A stretch of 64,000 nt of DNA from Bradyrhizobium prioriisuperbiae (GCF_032397745.1 NZ_CP135921.1:6498501-6562500), one strand, 5' to 3'; positions 26,194 to 35,826 are shown, counted from the first letter of the stretch. Notes: a model not told the origin generated them from the letters alone. Numbers and translations: made by a program.

Positions 26194-27153
26194 ATGGCCG
26201 GCACGATCGGAGTTCTGATTTTCCCGGACTTCCAGCTGCTCGACGCCGCCGGGCCGATTTCGGCGTTCGAAATCGCCGGGCGGTTGTCGGGCCGGCGTGC
26301 CACGATCCGCACGCTTGCCCTGGAGGCCGGTCCGGTTCGCAGTTCGTCCGGCGTGGAGATGCTTGCCCGCAGCATCAAGGGATGTGGTCCGCTCGATACC
26401 CTGATCGTGGTGGGCGGCGAGGGGACGCGCGCGCCGACATTGTCGGAGCCGATCATCGCTTTTGTGACCGCCGCTGCACGCCGGGTCCGGCGGATCGCCA
26501 GCGTCTGTTCGGGCGCCTATGTGCTGGCGCAGGCGGGCCTGCTCGACGGCCGCCGCGCCACCACCCATTGGGGACGCAGCAGCCACTTCCTGGCGACCTA
26601 TCCCAAGGTGCGGCTGGAGCCCGATCGCATCTACGTCAAGGACGGCAATGTCTGGACCTCGGCGGGTATCAGCGCCGGCATCGATCTCGCGCTGGCCATG
26701 ATCGCCGAGGACGACGGCGACGAGATCGCCAAGGACACCGCGCGCCAGCTCGTGGTCTATCACCGCCGCGCCGGCGGGCAGTCGCAGTTCTCCACGCTGC
26801 TGGAATTGAAGGAGCCGACGGGGCGCTTCAAGCCGCTGCTGGCGTGGGCGCGGGAACATCTGGAGCAGCCGCTGACGGTCGAACGGATGGCGGAGCAGGC
26901 TCACATGAGCTCGCGGCACTTCACCCGCGCGTTCATTGCCGAGACTGGCATGACGCCGTCGAAGGCCGTGGAGAAGCTGCGGGTCGAGGTTGCGAAGACG
27001 CGGGTGGAGTGCATCAGCGAGCCGATCGAGGAGATCGCCAGGCAGACCGGATTTCGCGATCCGGAACGCATGCGGCGCGCTTTTGTCCGCGCCTTTGGGC
27101 AGCCGCCGCAGTCCCTGCGCCGGGCTGCGCGGTCGGGGCAGCCGTCTGCGTAA
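26194..27153 (+). CDS. GlxA-type AraC-family transcriptional regulator with DJ-1/PfpI domain
   Basis: 319 residues from ATG 26194. The N-terminal DJ-1-like domain (VLIFPDFQLLDAAGPISAF, RIASVCSGAYVLAQAGLLDG, RATTHWG, ISAGIDLALAMIAED) is followed by two C-terminal AraC helix-turn-helix units (VERMAEQAHMSSRHFTRAF and IEEIARQTGFRDPERMRRAF). The N-domain is clearly related to the adjacent hydratase-like protein, suggesting it senses the same or a similar ligand. Divergent placement 109 bp from that gene makes it the likely activator of that gene. Confidence 0.92.
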   Translation: MAGTIGVLIFPDFQLLDAAGPISAFEIAGRLSGRRATIRTLALEAGPVRSSSGVEMLARSIKGCGPLDTLIVVGGEGTRAPTLSEPIIAFVTAAARRVRRIASVCSGAYVLAQAGLLDGRRATTHWGRSSHFLATYPKVRLEPDRIYVKDGNVWTSAGISAGIDLALAMIAEDDGDEIAKDTARQLVVYHRRAGGQSQFSTLLELKEPTGRFKPLLAWAREHLEQPLTVERMAEQAHMSSRHFTRAFIAETGMTPSKAVEKLRVEVAKTRVECISEPIEEIARQTGFRDPERMRRAFVRAFGQPPQSLRRAARSGQPSA

Positions 27154-27293
27154 AGCGCGTGGGATCACGCCCCTAACCTTATGCTGCAAGCGGCTTTTCC
27201 GCCCTTTCCCCGCCGTATTCAGCGTGTTAACCCGATGACAGCGAGTGGCGATAGACTGTGCCGTAACCCGATTCGCCGATTGAAACGCGCGAG

Positions 27294-28295
27294 ATGCTCC
27301 GAACCGTAACCTTGGTTGCCCTTGCGACGCTGGCCGTCGCCCCGGTGATGTCGCTTGCGCCGACCGCGCACGCGCAGATCGGCAACATTTTCTCGAACGC
27401 GCCGCCGCGTCCGCCAGGCAATGTTCCGGCCCCTCAAGACCAGGATGAGGAAGAGGTTCCGGATTTGCCGGCACAGGGGCGTATTTTGCCAATCCCCAGC
27501 CGTCCGCAGCCGGGCGTGGGCGTGCCGCCTCCCGGATCGGTGCAGTCCCAGCCATTGCCGCCTCCGCCGGGCACGACCGTTGTTCCGCAGAACCAGCCGG
27601 GTGTTGCGACCGCGCCGCCGGCCGGGCCGGGTGGTGTCGCCAACGCGCCGGCGCAGCCGAATCCGTTGCCGGGCCTGCCGCCCGGTCAGCGTCAGCCGCG
27701 CGGAACACCGCAAACCGGCACCCCGCCAACAGGGGCACCGCCAACGCCCGCCACCCTGCAGCCGGGCGACGAAATCGTCACCGAACCGCCGGCGCAGAAG
27801 ATCGTCAACAAGAAGGCGGTGTTCTCCGGGCTCGACAAGATCACCGGCCGTATCATCAATTTCGATGTCGATATCGGCGAGACCGTGCAGTTCGGCGCGC
27901 TGCGGGTGAAGCCCGACGCCTGCTACACACGGCCGGCGACGGAAGCGACCAACACCGATGCCTTTGTCGAGGTCGAGGAAATCACCTTGCAGGGCGAGGT
28001 GAAGAAGATTTTTTCTGGCTGGATGTTCGCGGCCAGTCCGGGACTGCACGGCGTCGAGCATCCGATCTATGACATCTGGCTGACCGACTGCAAGGCGCCG
28101 GACCAGACGGTTGCGACCCAGGTCGATACGCCTCCGCCGCCAAAGCCCGCGCCGCCACCGGCGCAAAAGCGCCAGACCGCTCGGCAGCCCGCACCACAGC
28201 CTGCGCCGCCTCCGCAGGGATATATCCCGCCGGCGCAGCCGCGGCCGCAGCCTCAGCAGCAGCCATCCGGCTTCTTCCCGCCGTTCCGCCAATAA
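27294..28295 (+). CDS. Proline-rich periplasmic DUF2155 protein
   Basis: 333 residues. The signal peptide ends TAHAQ near residue 28. A long Pro/Gln/Gly-rich linker runs to about residue 165. The DUF2155 domain spans about 175-265: VFSGLDKITGRIINFDVDIG, FGALRVKPDACYTRPATEA, FSGWMFAASPGLHGVEHPIY, then DIWLTDC. A second Pro-rich tail follows. DUF2155 is found in alphaproteobacteria beside aat and accBC, and its biochemical role is unknown. The two conserved Cys may form a disulfide in the periplasm. Confidence 0.9.
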   Translation: MLRTVTLVALATLAVAPVMSLAPTAHAQIGNIFSNAPPRPPGNVPAPQDQDEEEVPDLPAQGRILPIPSRPQPGVGVPPPGSVQSQPLPPPPGTTVVPQNQPGVATAPPAGPGGVANAPAQPNPLPGLPPGQRQPRGTPQTGTPPTGAPPTPATLQPGDEIVTEPPAQKIVNKKAVFSGLDKITGRIINFDVDIGETVQFGALRVKPDACYTRPATEATNTDAFVEVEEITLQGEVKKIFSGWMFAASPGLHGVEHPIYDIWLTDCKAPDQTVATQVDTPPPPKPAPPPAQKRQTARQPAPQPAPPPQGYIPPAQPRPQPQQQPSGFFPPFRQ

Positions 28296-28454
28296 GGCAG
28301 CGTGACCGGTCGCGGCCGCGCACACCAGGGTTTCCAGCAAACCGGATTGCGGTTCATCGCAAGAAAATCCAAGCTTCGCACAGCGTCACGTCGCAAAATC
28401 GACGTTCGCGAGGGCGCATGATGCGCCGTCTCCGTTTAACGTAAAGGCTGTGCC

Positions 28455-29282
28455 ATGACCGTTTCCGTTGCGCAGAAGCGCGCCGACTTTCGCAAGCTGC
28501 ATGAGAGTGGCTGTTTCGTACTGCCCAATCCCTGGGATCTCGGCAGCGCGCGCCTCCTGGAGTCGCTGGGCTTCAAGGCGCTGGCGTCGACCAGCGCCGG
28601 ATTTGCCTGGTCGACGGCACGGCCGGACTACGGCCTGAGCTGCGACGATGTGGTGAACCACCTGCATGTGCTGTGCGCCGGCTCCGATCTGCCCGTCAAC
28701 GCCGACTATGAAAACGGTTTTGCCGACGATCCGCAGGGCGTCGCCGCCAATGTGCGCAGGGCGGTCGACGCCGGTGTCGCCGGCCTCTCGATCGAAAACC
28801 GCTCATCCGACAAGGCCAAGCCGCTTTATGACAACGTGCTCGCGGTCGAGCGCATCAAGGCGGCGCGTGCGGCCATCGATTCCGATCGCAGCGGCGCCGT
28901 GCTGGTGGCGCGATGCGAAGGGTTTCTGGTGGGAGAGGCCGACCTTGATGCCACCATCGCCCGCCTGGTTGCGTTTGCGCAGGCCGGCGCCGATTGCCTC
29001 TATGCGCCTGGACTGCGGACCAAGGAGCAGATCGCGACGGTGGTCAAAGCCGTGGCGCCGAAGCCGGTCAATGTGCTGGTCGGAGGTGCTCCCGGTTTCA
29101 GCGTGGCCGAACTCGCCGAACTCGGCGTGCGTCGTGTCAGCGTCGGTGGCGCGCTGGCGCGCACCGCGTGGGGCGGCTTCATGCGTGCGGCGAAGGAGAT
29201 CGCGGAGCACGGGACGTTCTCGGAATTCAGCAATGGCTATCCGGGTGGCGATCTGCAGAAGGTGTTCGCGCAGCGAGGCTGA
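28455..29282 (+). CDS. Isocitrate lyase/PEP mutase superfamily enzyme
   Basis: 275 residues. The TIM-barrel phosphoenolpyruvate mutase/isocitrate lyase fold is indicated by FVLPNPWDLGSARLLESLGF, STSAGFAW, VNADYENGFADDP (metal-binding Asp/Glu), GLSIENRS, LVARCEGFLVG and GADCLYAPGLRTKEQI. The usual KKCGH loop of isocitrate lyase is absent, so it is more like the broad PEP-mutase/oxaloacetate-hydrolase-like group. Family members cleave or form C-C or P-C bonds in small carboxylates. The precise reaction is unknown. It ends one base before the stop codon of the convergent aat gene. Confidence 0.9.
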   Translation: MTVSVAQKRADFRKLHESGCFVLPNPWDLGSARLLESLGFKALASTSAGFAWSTARPDYGLSCDDVVNHLHVLCAGSDLPVNADYENGFADDPQGVAANVRRAVDAGVAGLSIENRSSDKAKPLYDNVLAVERIKAARAAIDSDRSGAVLVARCEGFLVGEADLDATIARLVAFAQAGADCLYAPGLRTKEQIATVVKAVAPKPVNVLVGGAPGFSVAELAELGVRRVSVGGALARTAWGGFMRAAKEIAEHGTFSEFSNGYPGGDLQKVFAQRG

Positions 29283-29283
29283 C

Positions 29284-29958
29284 TCAAGCCTCAGTGAGAA
29301 CGGCCAGCGCCTCACGGCCTGACACCGGGCGATCGAGCGGCAGACTGGTAAAGTCGCCGATGCCATCCAGCGCGTCGTCGAGCAGCGTACGATACCGCGT
29401 GCGCGACACCTCGACGGCGCCCAGACTGCGCAGATGCTCGGTGACGAACTGGGTGTCGAGCAGCACGAAGCCGCCGGCCACCAGCCGCGCGACGAGGTGC
29501 ACCAGCCCAACTTTGGAGGCATCGCGTGCGCGGTGAAACATGCTTTCGCCGAAAAACGCCCGTCCCAGGCTGATGCCATAAAGTCCGCCGGCCAGATCGT
29601 CGCCGTCCCAGACCTCGACGCTGTGGCAGTGGCCGATCTCGTGCAGCGCCGTGTAAAGCTCGCGGATGCGCCGGTTGATCCAGGTGTCCTCGCGCCCGGC
29701 CTGGGGCGCCGCACAGCCGTCGATGACCTGTCGAAACGCAGTATCCACGGTGACACGGAAATGGTCGCTGCGGACGGTGCGGGCGAGGCGGGACGAGATG
29801 TGCAGGCCGCGCAGCGGAATGAGGCCGCGGTGCTCGGGCTCGACCCAGAAGATGGTCGGGTCGTCGGCGCTCTCGGCCATCGGAAAGATGCCGCAGGCAT
29901 AGGCCCGCAACAGCACTTCCGGCGTGATTTCGGACGAGGTGGAGTCGCGCGACGTCAT
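29284..29958 (-). CDS. aat: Leucyl/phenylalanyl-tRNA--protein transferase
   Basis: 224 residues. The family signature runs [78 protein letters not shown] and FGESMF, and the end region [19 protein letters not shown]. It adds Leu or Phe to N-terminal Lys/Arg of proteins, marking them for ClpAP degradation (bacterial N-end rule). In Rhizobiales aat normally lies near accBC and DUF2155, as here, with a signalling module now between aat and accC. Confidence 0.95.
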   Translation of the reverse strand: MTSRDSTSSEITPEVLLRAYACGIFPMAESADDPTIFWVEPEHRGLIPLRGLHISSRLARTVRSDHFRVTVDTAFRQVIDGCAAPQAGREDTWINRRIRELYTALHEIGHCHSVEVWDGDDLAGGLYGISLGRAFFGESMFHRARDASKVGLVHLVARLVAGGFVLLDTQFVTEHLRSLGAVEVSRTRYRTLLDDALDGIGDFTSLPLDRPVSGREALAVLTEA

Positions 29959-30008
29959 AGCCTTTTATAGCAGGACGGGGCGATCGATGCGACGGTTGCC
30001 GTCCCCTG

Positions 30009-31085
30009 CTATTTTGCCGGGATAGCGGTGGCGGTGGTGCGCGGGAAACGCAGGACAATGCGTGTTCCCTGATGCGCCGGGTCGCGCTCGCTGGTGGCGC
30101 CGAGCTTGGTTGCCATCGCGCCGACGATGCGCTGGCCCATCCCGGTCGAGCGAGGATCCGGCCTGGTCTGAAAGCCGACGCCGTCGTCTTTGATCGCCAG
30201 CTCAAGGTTCGATCCGTCGGCGCGCAGGTCGACATGGATTGGGCCGGCGCCGTCGGGATAGGCATATTTGACGGCGTTCATCACCAGTTCGTTGACAATG
30301 ATACCGATGGCGACCGCGCGATCCGGGTCGATCTCGATCGCCTCGGACGTCAGCGTCAGCCGCGACATTCGGTTGCCTTCCGCAGAGCGGCGCAGGTCCT
30401 CGAGCAGCGCCTCGAGATACTGGTTCAGCATCACGCTCTTGAGGTCGTGCGATGTGTAGAGACGCCGATGCACCTGCGCCACCGCGGCCACCCGTCCCAT
30501 GGCGTTGGTCAGCGCGGCCTTGACGTCATCCTGGGTGCTGCTGGTGGCCTGCAGATGCAGCAGCGACGCGATGATCTGCAGGCTGTTTCCGACACGGTGA
30601 TTGACTTCGCGCAGCAGCACCTCGCGCTCGGCCGCCAGTGCGGCGTAACGGTCGCGCGCGATGCGGATTTCCTCTTCGGCGGCAAGCTGCGCGCGCAGGA
30701 TGTGCGAGCGTTCCAGCGCGCTGGTCACAGCGACATGGAGCAGGGTGATGAAATCGCCGTGGGTGTCCTTGACCAGATAGTCGGCGGCGCCGGCCTTCAG
30801 CGCGGTCACCGCGATGCTGGAATCCTGCGACGCCGTAACGAACACCACCGGCGGCGCGTCCGCAATGGCCTGGATCTGCTCGAGCGTCTCCAGTCCGTCG
30901 AGGCCCGGCATGTACTGGTCCAGCGCCACGACGTCGATACCGCCCTGGCTGATACGGGCGACGCCGTCGGCGCCACTGCTGGCGTGCTCGACTGCGAAGC
31001 CCTGATGTCGCAGGCCGCGATCGACCAGCCGCGCCAGCGCGGCGTCGTCGTCGATGTAGAGGAGCGTGGGCGTTTCGCTGGTCAT
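30009..31085 (-). CDS. Receiver-domain histidine kinase (HisKA_2/HWE type)
   Basis: 358 residues. An N-terminal CheY-like receiver has the phospho-acceptor Asp56 (VVALDQYMPG) and conserved Lys106. A helical linker follows, then a HisKA_2 dimerisation segment LLREVNHRVGNSLQIIASLL with phospho-His163. The ATPase domain comes last (IVNELVMNAVKYAYPDG, IKDDGVGF). Such kinases are controlled by phosphorylation of their own receiver rather than a sensor. The start overlaps the preceding response regulator by 4 bases, and that gene overlaps a CHASE3 kinase, so all three proteins probably form one relay. Confidence 0.92.
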   Translation of the reverse strand: MTSETPTLLYIDDDAALARLVDRGLRHQGFAVEHASSGADGVARISQGGIDVVALDQYMPGLDGLETLEQIQAIADAPPVVFVTASQDSSIAVTALKAGAADYLVKDTHGDFITLLHVAVTSALERSHILRAQLAAEEEIRIARDRYAALAAEREVLLREVNHRVGNSLQIIASLLHLQATSSTQDDVKAALTNAMGRVAAVAQVHRRLYTSHDLKSVMLNQYLEALLEDLRRSAEGNRMSRLTLTSEAIEIDPDRAVAIGIIVNELVMNAVKYAYPDGAGPIHVDLRADGSNLELAIKDDGVGFQTRPDPRSTGMGQRIVGAMATKLGATSERDPAHQGTRIVLRFPRTTATAIPAK

Positions 31086-31522
31086 GCGTCGGCGGGCGGG
31101 ACCTGGATCACCGAGAAGAACAGCCCCAACTGGCGAATGGCGTTGGCGAAGCTCTCATAATTGACCGGCTTGGTGATGTAGACGTTGCATCCGAGCTCGT
31201 AGCAACGCTTGATTTCCTGGACATCGTCGGTGGTGGTGAGCACCACGACCGGCGCGGCCTTGAGATGCGGACTTTCCTTGACGCGCTTGAGAATGTCGAT
31301 CCCGGTCATGTCGGGCAGATTGAGATCGAGCAGGATCAGCAGCGCGCTGCCCTTGTGGGCGTTTCCCTGGGCGTCGCTGCCGAACAGATATTTGAGCGCA
31401 TCGGTGCCGTTGGTGAACGGCACGATCTCGTTATTGACGCCGGCTCGACGAATATTGCGTTCGATCAGACGAGCGTGTCCCTCGTCATCCTCGATCATGA
31501 TGATTTTCACGGGCAGGCTCAC
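31082..31522 (-). CDS. Single-domain response regulator (Rcp1-like)
   Basis: 146 residues, receiver only. Acidic pocket IEDDEGHARL, phospho-Asp66 in LLDLNLPDMTG, switch Thr in VVVLTTTDD, and Lys in YITKPVNYESF. The long alpha2-beta3 loop (KYLFGSDAQGNAHKG) and PVNYESF ending are typical of the phytochrome-associated Rcp1 group. It has no output domain, so it passes phosphate between kinases. It overlaps genes on both sides by 4 bases (ATGA-type junctions), consistent with equal, coupled synthesis. Confidence 0.93.
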   Translation of the reverse strand: MSLPVKIIMIEDDEGHARLIERNIRRAGVNNEIVPFTNGTDALKYLFGSDAQGNAHKGSALLILLDLNLPDMTGIDILKRVKESPHLKAAPVVVLTTTDDVQEIKRCYELGCNVYITKPVNYESFANAIRQLGLFFSVIQVPPADA

Positions 31523-33018
31523 GACCGTCGTCCTTCCTTGATCTGGTTGAGGGGCAGGGTCACGATAAACGTGCTGCCGTTGTTGAGTTCCGAATCGACG
31601 CTCATTGAGCCGCCGAGACGTCGCACCAGGGCACGCACGTGCGCAAGCCCGATCCCCTGGCCGGGACGATCCTGCGTGCCGGCGCGGCGAAACAGTTCGA
31701 AGATGCGCTGATGATCCTTGGGGTCGATCCCGCGTCCGTTGTCAGATACCTCGAAAATTGCAAATCCCAGCTTGCGGCGGCCCCGCACGACGATCTGGCC
31801 CGGAACTCCGGGGGTTAAGTATTTCAGTGCGTTATCAATCAAGTTGGAGAAGATTTGTTCCATTGCCAGGCGGTCGCCAAAGACGCCGGGCAGCTGCTCC
31901 ACTTCGATATGGGCCTCGGCTTCGAGGGCCTGGTGGGCCACCGTTGCACCGATACCCTTGACCAGTTCTTGCATATCGAGCGACTCGGGGCGGAATTCGC
32001 GGCGCCCCTCGCGCGTGAGATTGAGGATCGCCGCGATCAGCCGGTCCATCTTGCCGATCGACGATTTGATGAAGCCGAGCGCTTCGGAAAAATCGTCGGC
32101 CAGCTTTTTGTCTTCGTCAGCGAGAACTGGTTGGTGCGGTTCGGCCGTCGGCGGCGCGCCTGCCTGGGCGTCGTGCAGCTTGGCGATCCGGTTGAAGATG
32201 TCGGAGCGCAGCTCTTCGAGCTCGCTGGTGAACCCCATGATGTTGACAAGCGGAGAGCGCAGATCGTGACTGACGATGTAGGCGAAGCGCTGGATCTCCT
32301 CGTTGGCCTCGCGCAGGTCAACCGTGCGTTCGTCGACCATGGCCTCGAGGTTGAGATTGTTGTCCCGCAGCCTCTGGTCGGCCTGATCGCGCTCCCTTGA
32401 GCTTTGCCGCACTAGATAGATCGACAATCCGCCGAGCAAGACGATGAGGGCCGCGCCGGCAAGGGTGACGACCGTCGACAGCGAGCGGCTGCGGCTGGCG
32501 GTCTCGCCACGCAGCGCCAGCAACCGGTCTTCCTCGCGCTGCATGCGGTTGGAAATGTCACCGATGAGATTGACCGTGGCCGGCGGTCCGCTGTTGCGGA
32601 TCATGTCCATCGCGGCCGCCAGGTCGTTCCGCTTGATCAGGTCGATGGATGTCTGCAATTCTTTCAGCCGCGCTTCTGCCGCCGCGCGCAGATCGGCTGT
32701 GTTGCGGATCTGGATCGGGTTATCCGTTGTCAGGCGCGCCAGCGTGTCGGTCGCGGGGATGACTTCGGCGGCTCCGCGCTCGTAGTCGTCGAGGAATTGG
32801 CGGTTCTGGGTGAGCAGATAACCGCGTGCCGCGCTCTCCGCGCTGCGCAGGTCGAGCAGGACGCGGGAGATCTGGTTTTCCGCCTCGATGGTGTGGACGA
32901 CCCAGGCGGCTTCGTTTCGCGCCACGTTGAGCAGATACAGCGAGGTCGCGCCGATTGCGATCAGGATCGCGAAGCCCGCGGAGAGCAGCGCAATCTGCCA
33001 GATTGTTCGTTGTCGCAT
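31519..33018 (-). CDS. CHASE3-domain membrane sensor histidine kinase
   Basis: 499 residues from ATG 33018; a GTG five codons upstream is possible. An N-terminal membrane helix (IALLSAGFAILIAIGATSLY), an extracytoplasmic CHASE3 domain (LLDLRSAESAARGYLLTQNR) and a second membrane helix near VVTLAGAALIVLLGG come first. A coiled linker leads to HisKA with phospho-His in YIVSHDLRSPLVNIMGF, followed by the HATPase domain (NLIDNALKYLTPG, DNGRGIDP, GIGLAHVRALVRRLGG). First gene of the three-gene relay. The CHASE3 ligand is unknown. Confidence 0.93.
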   Translation of the reverse strand: MRQRTIWQIALLSAGFAILIAIGATSLYLLNVARNEAAWVVHTIEAENQISRVLLDLRSAESAARGYLLTQNRQFLDDYERGAAEVIPATDTLARLTTDNPIQIRNTADLRAAAEARLKELQTSIDLIKRNDLAAAMDMIRNSGPPATVNLIGDISNRMQREEDRLLALRGETASRSRSLSTVVTLAGAALIVLLGGLSIYLVRQSSRERDQADQRLRDNNLNLEAMVDERTVDLREANEEIQRFAYIVSHDLRSPLVNIMGFTSELEELRSDIFNRIAKLHDAQAGAPPTAEPHQPVLADEDKKLADDFSEALGFIKSSIGKMDRLIAAILNLTREGRREFRPESLDMQELVKGIGATVAHQALEAEAHIEVEQLPGVFGDRLAMEQIFSNLIDNALKYLTPGVPGQIVVRGRRKLGFAIFEVSDNGRGIDPKDHQRIFELFRRAGTQDRPGQGIGLAHVRALVRRLGGSMSVDSELNNGSTFIVTLPLNQIKEGRRS

Positions 33019-33062
33019 GGCGCTATCGGGCACTAATGCCTATGCCCATCTGGCCGAAAAAG

Positions 33063-33081
33063 AGCCGGGCTATTCCCGGCT
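33063..33081 (-). terminator. Terminator after accC
   Basis: On the minus strand AGCCGGG / CCCGGCT forms a 7-bp stem with a 5-base loop, followed by CTTTTT. It lies about 140 bases after the accC stop and 45 bases before the sensor kinase start. It therefore separates the aroQ-accB-accC transcript from the kinase module. Confidence 0.7.
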
Positions 33082-33216
33082 TTATATGGTCTGCAATGCT
33101 CTGCAATCGAAATACCCGTTCCACGGAAATGTCCCGCCGTGTAACGCGGAGATGGGGGATCGGTTCCCGATCGGAGATGCGATTGCTCGGATACAATGCG
33201 TGAGCCGCGATCGGCC

Positions 33217-34569
33217 TCACTCCGTGGCCGCGCCTCGGGCCAGATATTGTTCGAGCCAGTGGATGTGATAGTCGCCGTCGATGATCTCGGGTTCGCGCAC
33301 CAGCGCGCGAAACAGCGGCAGGGTGGTTTCGACACCGTCGACCACCATTTCATCGAGCGCGCGACGCAGCCGCATCAGGCATTCCGCGCGGGTCTTGCCA
33401 TGGACGATCAGCTTGCCGACCATCGAGTCGTAATAGGGCGGGATCACATAACCCTGGTAGGCAGCAGAATCGATCCGGACGCCGAGGCCACCCGGCGGAT
33501 GATACTGCGTGATCTTGCCGGGGGACGGGCGGAAGGTGACGGGATTTTCCGCGTTGATGCGGCACTCGATCGAGTGACCGCTGATGGCGATGTCCTTTTG
33601 CGCGACCGGCAGTTCGCCGCCGGCAGCAACCCGGATCTGCTCCAGCACCAGATCGATGTCGGTGATCATTTCGGTCACCGGATGTTCGACCTGGATGCGC
33701 GTGTTCATCTCGATGAAGTAGAATTCGCCGTCCTCATAGAGGAACTCGATGGTGCCGACGCCGAGATACTGCATGTCGCGCATCGCCTTGGCGCAGATCT
33801 CGCCGATCCGCGCGCGCGCGGTGGCATCGAGTACCGGAGAGGGGCCTTCTTCCCACACCTTCTGATGCCGGCGCTGCAGCGAGCAATCGCGTTCGCCGAG
33901 ATGGACCGCGCCACCGCGGCCGTCACCGAGAATCTGGATTTCGATGTGCCGCGGCCTGGTGAGGTATTTCTCCAGATAGACCGTGGCGTCGCCGAAGGCG
34001 GATTTGGCTTCATTGCGGGCGGTCGAGAGCGCCAGCGCCAAATCGGCTTCGGTCTGGGCCACCTTCATGCCGCGTCCACCGCCGCCGGCGGCCGCCTTGA
34101 CCAGCACCGGGAAACCGATTTTTCGGGCGATCTCCAGCGCATCGTCCTCGGGCCCGACCCCGCCGTCAGAGCCGGGCACGACGGGAATGCCGAGCTTGAT
34201 CGCGGTTTTCTTGGCCTCGATCTTGTCGCCCATCAGGCGGATGTGTTCGGCCTTGGGACCGATGAAGTGCAAATTGTGGTCGGCCAGGATCTCCGCGAAG
34301 CGCGCGTTCTCCGACAGGAAGCCGTAGCCCGGATGCACGGCATCCGCGCCGGTGATCTCGCAGGCGGCGAGCAGGGCCGGCACGTTGAGATAACTGTCCT
34401 TCGAAGGCGGCGGCCCGATGCAGACGCTCTCGTCCGCAAGCCGCACATGCATGGCATTGGCGTCGGCGGTCGAATGCACCGCGACGGTGGCGATGCCGAG
34501 CTCCTTGCAGGCGCGCAGCACTCGCAATGCAATCTCGCCGCGATTGGCTATCAAAATCTTGTCGAACAT
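33217..34569 (-). CDS. accC: Biotin carboxylase subunit of acetyl-CoA carboxylase
   Basis: 450 residues, full length. MFDKILIANRGEIALRVLRA starts the biotin-carboxylase N-domain. ATP-grasp features follow: VKAAAGGGGRGMKVA (Gly-rich loop), GERDCSLQRRHQKVWEEGPS, and EMNTRIQVEHPVTEMITDID (catalytic and Mg sites). It carboxylates biotin carried on AccB with ATP and bicarbonate, the first half-reaction of fatty-acid synthesis. It is encoded 22 bases downstream of accB in the order aroQ-accB-accC, the usual Rhizobiales arrangement. Confidence 0.97.
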   Translation of the reverse strand: MFDKILIANRGEIALRVLRACKELGIATVAVHSTADANAMHVRLADESVCIGPPPSKDSYLNVPALLAACEITGADAVHPGYGFLSENARFAEILADHNLHFIGPKAEHIRLMGDKIEAKKTAIKLGIPVVPGSDGGVGPEDDALEIARKIGFPVLVKAAAGGGGRGMKVAQTEADLALALSTARNEAKSAFGDATVYLEKYLTRPRHIEIQILGDGRGGAVHLGERDCSLQRRHQKVWEEGPSPVLDATARARIGEICAKAMRDMQYLGVGTIEFLYEDGEFYFIEMNTRIQVEHPVTEMITDIDLVLEQIRVAAGGELPVAQKDIAISGHSIECRINAENPVTFRPSPGKITQYHPPGGLGVRIDSAAYQGYVIPPYYDSMVGKLIVHGKTRAECLMRLRRALDEMVVDGVETTLPLFRALVREPEIIDGDYHIHWLEQYLARGAATE

Positions 34570-34591
34570 CGCAGCGGGGCCTTCGGCAGAA

Positions 34592-35086
34592 TTATTCGAT
34601 GATGACCAGCGGCTCGCCGAATTCCACCGGCTGGCCGTCTTCGATCAGGATTTGGGTGACGGTTCCCGCGCGCGGCGCCGGAATCTGGTTCATGGTCTTC
34701 ATGGCTTCGATGATGAGCAGAGTCTCACCGGCCTTGACCTTGCTGCCGACGTCGATGAACGGCTTGGCGCCGGGCTCGGAGGCCATGTAAGCGGTGCCGA
34801 CCATGGGCGAGGGCACGACGCCGGGATGTTTGGAGATGTCCGCCGCAGCGGCGACGGCGGCCGCGCCTGGGGCCACCATGACCGGCTGAAGCGCCGCCGG
34901 CAGCACTGCCGATGTCGTGATGTTGCGCGCAACTCGCACGCGCAGGCCCGCACGCTCGATCTCGATCTCGGTGAGATTGGTCTGGTCGAGCAAGGTGGCG
35001 AGATCGCGGATCATCTCGCGCTCCTCGGTCAGCTTGCCGTTGGTCGGCTCGGAAGCGGTGGATTTGTCTTGCGGCTGACTGGCCAT
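34592..35086 (-). CDS. accB: Biotin carboxyl carrier protein of acetyl-CoA carboxylase
   Basis: 164 residues from ATG 35086 ([10 protein letters not shown]); a TTG at 35107 is a less likely start. The N-terminal helix ([19 protein letters not shown]) interacts with AccC, an Ala/Pro linker follows, and the C-terminal biotinyl domain has the biotin-accepting Lys130 in EAMKTMNQI. The common bacterial motif is EAMKMMN; Thr replacing the second Met is a mild variation. Co-transcribed with aroQ upstream (gap 38 bases) and accC downstream. Confidence 0.96.
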   Translation of the reverse strand: MASQPQDKSTASEPTNGKLTEEREMIRDLATLLDQTNLTEIEIERAGLRVRVARNITTSAVLPAALQPVMVAPGAAAVAAAADISKHPGVVPSPMVGTAYMASEPGAKPFIDVGSKVKAGETLLIIEAMKTMNQIPAPRAGTVTQILIEDGQPVEFGEPLVIIE

Positions 35087-35124
35087 GTGTCGATCCGAAA
35101 CTCTCAAATGTCGAATGGAAGATA

Positions 35125-35580
35125 TCAGGCTTTCGCCGCGATGCCGATCTTGGCGGCAAGACCCAGGATCGCGAGCCGATACCCCTCGATACCGAAGCCG
35201 GCGAGGCTTGCGAACGCCGCCTTGGCGATGAAGGAATGGTGACGGAAGCTTTCCCGCGCATGGACGTTGGTCACGTGCACCTCGACGGCGGGCAGGTTGA
35301 CGCCGGTCAACGCGTCATGCAGGGCGATGGAGGTGTGGGTGTAGCCGCCCGCATTGATGATGATGCCCGCGGCCTTTTGAGCGCCGGCCTCGTGGATGAA
35401 GTCGATCAATTCGCCTTCGCGGTTTGATTGACGGCAGTCGACATCGAGGCCGTAGCGGGCAGCCGTCTCGCGACACAGCGCCTCGACGTCGGCCAGGGTC
35501 GCGTGACCGTATTTCTCGGGTTCGCGGGTGCCGAGCAAATTCAGGTTCGGACCGTTGAGGACGAAGATTGTCTTTGCCAT
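35125..35580 (-). CDS. aroQ: Type II 3-dehydroquinate dehydratase
   Basis: 151 residues from ATG 35580 ([17 protein letters not shown]); an ATG seven codons upstream also exists. Signature segments are [17 protein letters not shown] (with catalytic Arg/Tyr of the lid), [27 protein letters not shown] and [16 protein letters not shown] (catalytic His). It converts 3-dehydroquinate to 3-dehydroshikimate in the shikimate pathway. The tight link to accBC is conserved in many proteobacteria. Confidence 0.96.
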   Translation of the reverse strand: MAKTIFVLNGPNLNLLGTREPEKYGHATLADVEALCRETAARYGLDVDCRQSNREGELIDFIHEAGAQKAAGIIINAGGYTHTSIALHDALTGVNLPAVEVHVTNVHARESFRHHSFIAKAAFASLAGFGIEGYRLAILGLAAKIGIAAKA

Positions 35581-35826
35581 CCAGAATCCAGCTAAATCCA
35601 TGCCGCAGAGTCTGGCGGGTTATAGGTAACCTCGCCCGCAAGGGGAAGCCCGGGAGGTCCGCCATCCCGGCCTAAAAGCTTCATGTGGCTGACAAAACCC
35701 TTGCGGGAACAGCCGGATAATCGGCATTAACCAATTCTTAACGAATGTGGCGGCGATGGTGTTGAAATCGCTGGGATATTATCCCGCCGCCATTTCGGAC
35801 GGCGGCAGGATCAGGACATCAGGCTC

